This document shows positions 62,844 to 64,000 of a stretch of DNA of 64,000 nucleotides, in pieces. The DNA is taken from NCBI GenBank assembly GCA_964552015.1, contig CAZKFR010000008.1:16514-80513 (forward strand), read 5' to 3'. The stretch's first letter is position 1. The number at the start of each line of letters is the position of its first letter. This DNA is from Rhodocaloribacter sp964552015. Its GTDB lineage: Bacteria > Bacteroidota > Rhodothermia > Rhodothermales > ISCAR-4553. A program made the position numbers and the translations under genes. The notes below the pieces were generated by a model. It made no database searches. It had not been told where the DNA came from and was given only the letters and a program-made list of their open reading frames with translations.

Positions 62844-63665
62844 ATGCGTTCATTGCGTGGGAAAACCCTGTTCATTACCGGTGCGAGCCGGGGTGTCGGA
62901 AAAGCCATTGCCCTTCGGGCTGCACGGGACGGTGCCAACATCGTCATTGCGGCCAAGACTGCAGAGCCGCATCCCAGGCTGCCGGGCACCATCTACACGG
63001 CTGCCGAAGAGGTCGAGGCGGCGGGCGGCAGCGCGCTCCCACTCGTCGTCGACATCCGGGATGAAACGCAGATCCATGCGGCCGTCGAACAGGCCGTGGC
63101 AACCTTCGGGGGGATAGACATCCTGGTGAACAACGCCAGTGCCATCTTTCTGGCCGGTACCCTCGAGACTCCCCTGAAGCGATTTGATCTGATGTTCCAG
63201 GTCAATGTGCGGGGCACGTTTGCGTGCTCGCAGGCTTGCATTCCCCATCTCCGCCGGGCTGAAAACCCTCATATCCTGAACATCTCCCCGCCGCTGAATC
63301 TTTCCCCGCAGTGGTTCGCACCGCACGTGGCCTACACCATCACGAAGTACGGGATGAGCCTCTGTGTTCTGGGCATGGCCGAGGAGTTCCGACCGGATGG
63401 GATTGCGGTCAATGCCCTCTGGCCGAAAACGATTCTGGCCACGGCAGCCGTCAGGAACCTGCTCGGGGGCGAAGAAGCCATTCGCCATGCGCGAAAGCCG
63501 GAGATCATGGGGGATGCTGCCCACTATGTCCTCACACAGGAGAGCCGTTCCTATACGGGGCAATTCCTGATTGATGAGGAGGTCCTACGGGAAGCTGGCA
63601 TCGAGGATTTTTCGGACTACGCCGTGGTGCCCGGGAACGAACTGATGCCCGATATTTTCCTTTGA
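62844..63665 (+). CDS. SDR oxidoreductase, HSDL2-like
   Basis: 273 residues from ATG 62844. Cofactor motif TGASRGVG, adjacent AAKTAEPHPRLPG insertion typical of the HSDL2/citronellol-dehydrogenase-like SDR group, NNASAIF, catalytic YTITK and a C-terminal VEEVLREAGI-like tail. It is divergent from the first SDR across 187 bases. Probably part of the same locus, but involvement in NRPS product tailoring is an inference. Followed by 235 bases with no gene. Confidence 0.85.
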   Translation: MRSLRGKTLFITGASRGVGKAIALRAARDGANIVIAAKTAEPHPRLPGTIYTAAEEVEAAGGSALPLVVDIRDETQIHAAVEQAVATFGGIDILVNNASAIFLAGTLETPLKRFDLMFQVNVRGTFACSQACIPHLRRAENPHILNISPPLNLSPQWFAPHVAYTITKYGMSLCVLGMAEEFRPDGIAVNALWPKTILATAAVRNLLGGEEAIRHARKPEIMGDAAHYVLTQESRSYTGQFLIDEEVLREAGIEDFSDYAVVPGNELMPDIFL

Positions 63666-63835
63666 AACCTGAATCTGGCCAGGTCCGGATGGCTCCCCGT
63701 GAAGGGGCGCGGGGATGGATAGCGCGTGCGGCGTACTGAAAGCTGGCGTGGCTACCGTCACGTGTTCAAGGTTCAGTGAGTTGCCGTTGACTTAACCCGA
63801 TCCTTGTTCGTCCGAACCTACGAAGGAAGGGGAGT

Positions 63836-63860
63836 GCTCTCCGGGAGGAGAGAGCTTTTA
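63836..63860 (+). terminator. Rho-independent terminator candidate after second SDR
   Basis: GCTCTC (63836-63841) pairs with GAGAGC (63850-63855) around an eight-base loop, followed by TTTTA (63856-63860). It is 170 bases after the SDR stop, so it could end that transcript, or act as a leader attenuator of the next gene. The short T-run makes it moderate. Confidence 0.4.
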
Positions 63861-63900
63861 CGGGCAAGTCTGAGCATTAAGAGGGGTGCCGGAAAGAAGC

Positions 63901-64000
63901 ATGAACATCGCTGAGGAGAAGGACGACAATCGGTTGACGGGACGCCAGTGGGTGTGGTTGCTGGTACAGCTGGGGTTGGTGCTGTGGGTGGTGCAGGTGT
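63901..64000 (+). CDS. Membrane protein start (truncated at window edge)
   Basis: ATG 63901 followed by 33 codons without a stop (MNIAEEKDDNRLTGRQWVW). A basic/hydrophilic N-terminus of about 15 residues leads into a hydrophobic helix (WLLVQLGLVLWVVQV). Too short to identify; it may be a transporter or a membrane-bound enzyme of the NRPS locus. A purine-rich stretch (GGAAAGAAG) lies just upstream. Confidence 0.5.
   Translation, partial: MNIAEEKDDNRLTGRQWVWLLVQLGLVLWVVQV

Noticed and set aside
1..64000. tRNA, rRNA, transposase, integrase or CRISPR array
   Set aside because: None seen on scanning both strands for acceptor/T-loop patterns, IS-like inverted repeats or regular short repeats.

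Overview
The window is GC-rich chromosomal DNA from a high-GC member of the Bacteroidota, most likely the order Rhodothermales (Rhodothermus-like). This rests on families mainly known from Bacteroidota (DUF2851, DUF4270, the short glycogen/starch-synthase-like protein, an LptD-type barrel, a DUF4175-like Gln-rich membrane protein, BatB/PorV-era outer-membrane proteins), on promoter boxes resembling the Bacteroidota TAnnTTTG element, and on a myo-inositol phosphate synthase plus inositol-phosphate cytidylyltransferase pair like that used for inositol phospholipids in Rhodothermus marinus. The assignment is an inference; no rRNA gene is present. Two 100-N runs (48511-48610 and 58211-58310) show it is a scaffolded draft assembly.

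Layout. 1-2472: start of lon and a hybrid histidine kinase, both on the minus strand. 2782-4554: cystathionine beta-synthase and a DUF3467 protein. 4566-14259: one minus-strand haem operon, hemA-hemC-hemD-hemB-chdC-hemE-cpfC-cgoX-hemL, running from glutamyl-tRNA to haem by the coproporphyrin route. Just upstream (about 14590-14994, plus strand) lies the C-terminal third of a second ferrochelatase of a different type, apparently a relic. 15011-25000: LptF/G permease, sucC, an orphan ABC ATPase, GNAT, BON protein, LptD-like barrel, ROK kinase, FtsB-like protein and enolase. 25069-34893: TPR protein, outer-membrane barrel, DUF4270 lipoprotein, short glycogen-synthase-like protein, DCC protein, the 1,216-residue DUF4175-like coiled-coil protein and a two-helix membrane protein. 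35235-44047: glgC, a small lipoprotein, HDOD, ABM monooxygenase, DUF2851, fumarase and a family-B DNA polymerase. 44305-47359: inositol-1-phosphate synthase, CTP:inositol-phosphate cytidylyltransferase, msrB and OsmC. 47571-50947: Asp/Asn beta-hydroxylase, then the tyrosine-degradation pair homogentisate dioxygenase and HPPD. 51265-57001: Nudix, lipoprotein, MOSC, lytic-transglycosylase-like, class I amidotransferase and Smr-domain genes. 57269-63665: a small secondary-metabolism locus with a methyltransferase, a single-module NRPS (C-A-PCP-TE, with an assembly gap in C) and two SDR oxidoreductases. A membrane protein starts at 63901 and leaves the window.

The most notable items are: (1) the complete coproporphyrin-dependent haem operon beside a decayed ferrochelatase of the other type, which looks like a trace of a pathway switch; (2) the single-module NRPS whose thioesterase has a Cys at the nucleophile position; (3) the first N-run, which is an artefact: its flanks share an exact 55-base overlap, and merging them restores an intact homogentisate dioxygenase frame.
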